Source: Cephalothrix spiralis
Lineage: Eukaryota > Nemertea > Palaeonemertea > Archinemertea > Cephalotrichidae
Reading direction: 5' to 3'
NCBI GenBank assembly: GCA_032353305.1
Contig: JAUCNG010302180.1
Span: forward strand, 1-12,200
DNA length: 12,200 nt
The notes below the pieces were generated by a model. It worked only from the letters and a program-made list of their open reading frames with translations. It was not told the origin of the DNA and ran no database searches. Shown piece after piece: positions 12,008 through 12,200 of this stretch. The translations under genes were made by a program, and so were the position numbers. Positions within the stretch are counted from its first letter, which is position 1. Each line of letters begins with the position of its first letter.

Positions 12008-12200
12008 CTAGAATAAAATAACGAAAGAAACATAAATAACGCATTAACTGAATATTTTGATGCATTTTGGTAAACCCTATTCTCCCCCTTTTGCAATTGT
12101 GCACTTTAAGGGGTCATTCCACTCAGTGGCGGATATTCCAATAATTTGTGGGGGGTTGGAGACTTGAATTGACCAAGAAATTTCAATCTGCGGAGCTGGC
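12008..12200 (-). other. Upstream intron of the PBK-like gene, partial
   Basis: It ends at the acceptor CTAG (12008-12011, - strand). No upstream exon encoding the start of the glycine-rich loop is seen before the window edge. Confidence 0.8.

Noticed and set aside
12008-12104. An in-frame ATG at 12104 that would extend the PBK kinase frame by 32 residues at the N-terminus
   Set aside because: The extension has no similarity to TOPK, and homology begins exactly after a good acceptor (TTATTCTAG). It is intron read-through, and the true N-terminus lies on an upstream exon.

Overview
This is eukaryotic, almost certainly animal, DNA. It is AT-rich, has no operons or long uninterrupted frames, and its coding sequence lies in short exons bounded by GT/AG splice sites, separated by introns of about 450 to 1400 bases that are full of repeat debris. 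The two genes and the repeat types fit an invertebrate bilaterian (mollusc, annelid, echinoderm, hemichordate or lancelet are all possible). I cannot name the species.

There are two genes, converging tail to tail. On the + strand, nine exons (1406-9240) encode the last 382 residues of a copper type II ascorbate-dependent monooxygenase of the dopamine beta-hydroxylase / tyramine beta-hydroxylase group. The first visible exon starts just before the catalytic core, so the signal peptide and DOMON domain lie upstream of the window. On the - strand, two exons (12007-11279 and 10581-10397) encode nearly all of a PBK/TOPK-type mitotic protein kinase. Its first exon or exons, about 40 residues including the start of the glycine-rich loop, lie beyond base 12200. 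The two genes have unrelated jobs (amine hydroxylation in secretory vesicles; cell-cycle kinase) and appear to be neighbours only by position.

The non-coding part is dominated by small non-autonomous elements. A piggyBac-type MITE with perfect 15-bp terminal inverted repeats and flanking TTAA sits at 7322-7820. Foldback or TIR elements lie at 970-1219, 6136-6327 and 8169-8691. A poly(A)-tailed retro-insertion with a 12-bp target duplication sits at 6620-6893. Two tRNA-like SINE heads are arranged divergently at about 1625-1705 and 1862-1940. A degenerate repeat family occurs three times between 9612 and 11010, two of its copies inverted around the last PBK exon. The only perfect AATAAA signals seen downstream of both genes lie in copies of that family.

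I found no CRISPR array, no intact transposase or reverse transcriptase, and nothing I would call a new biological system. The most interesting points are the repeat architecture between the converging genes and several residue-level departures of the two proteins from their vertebrate relatives.
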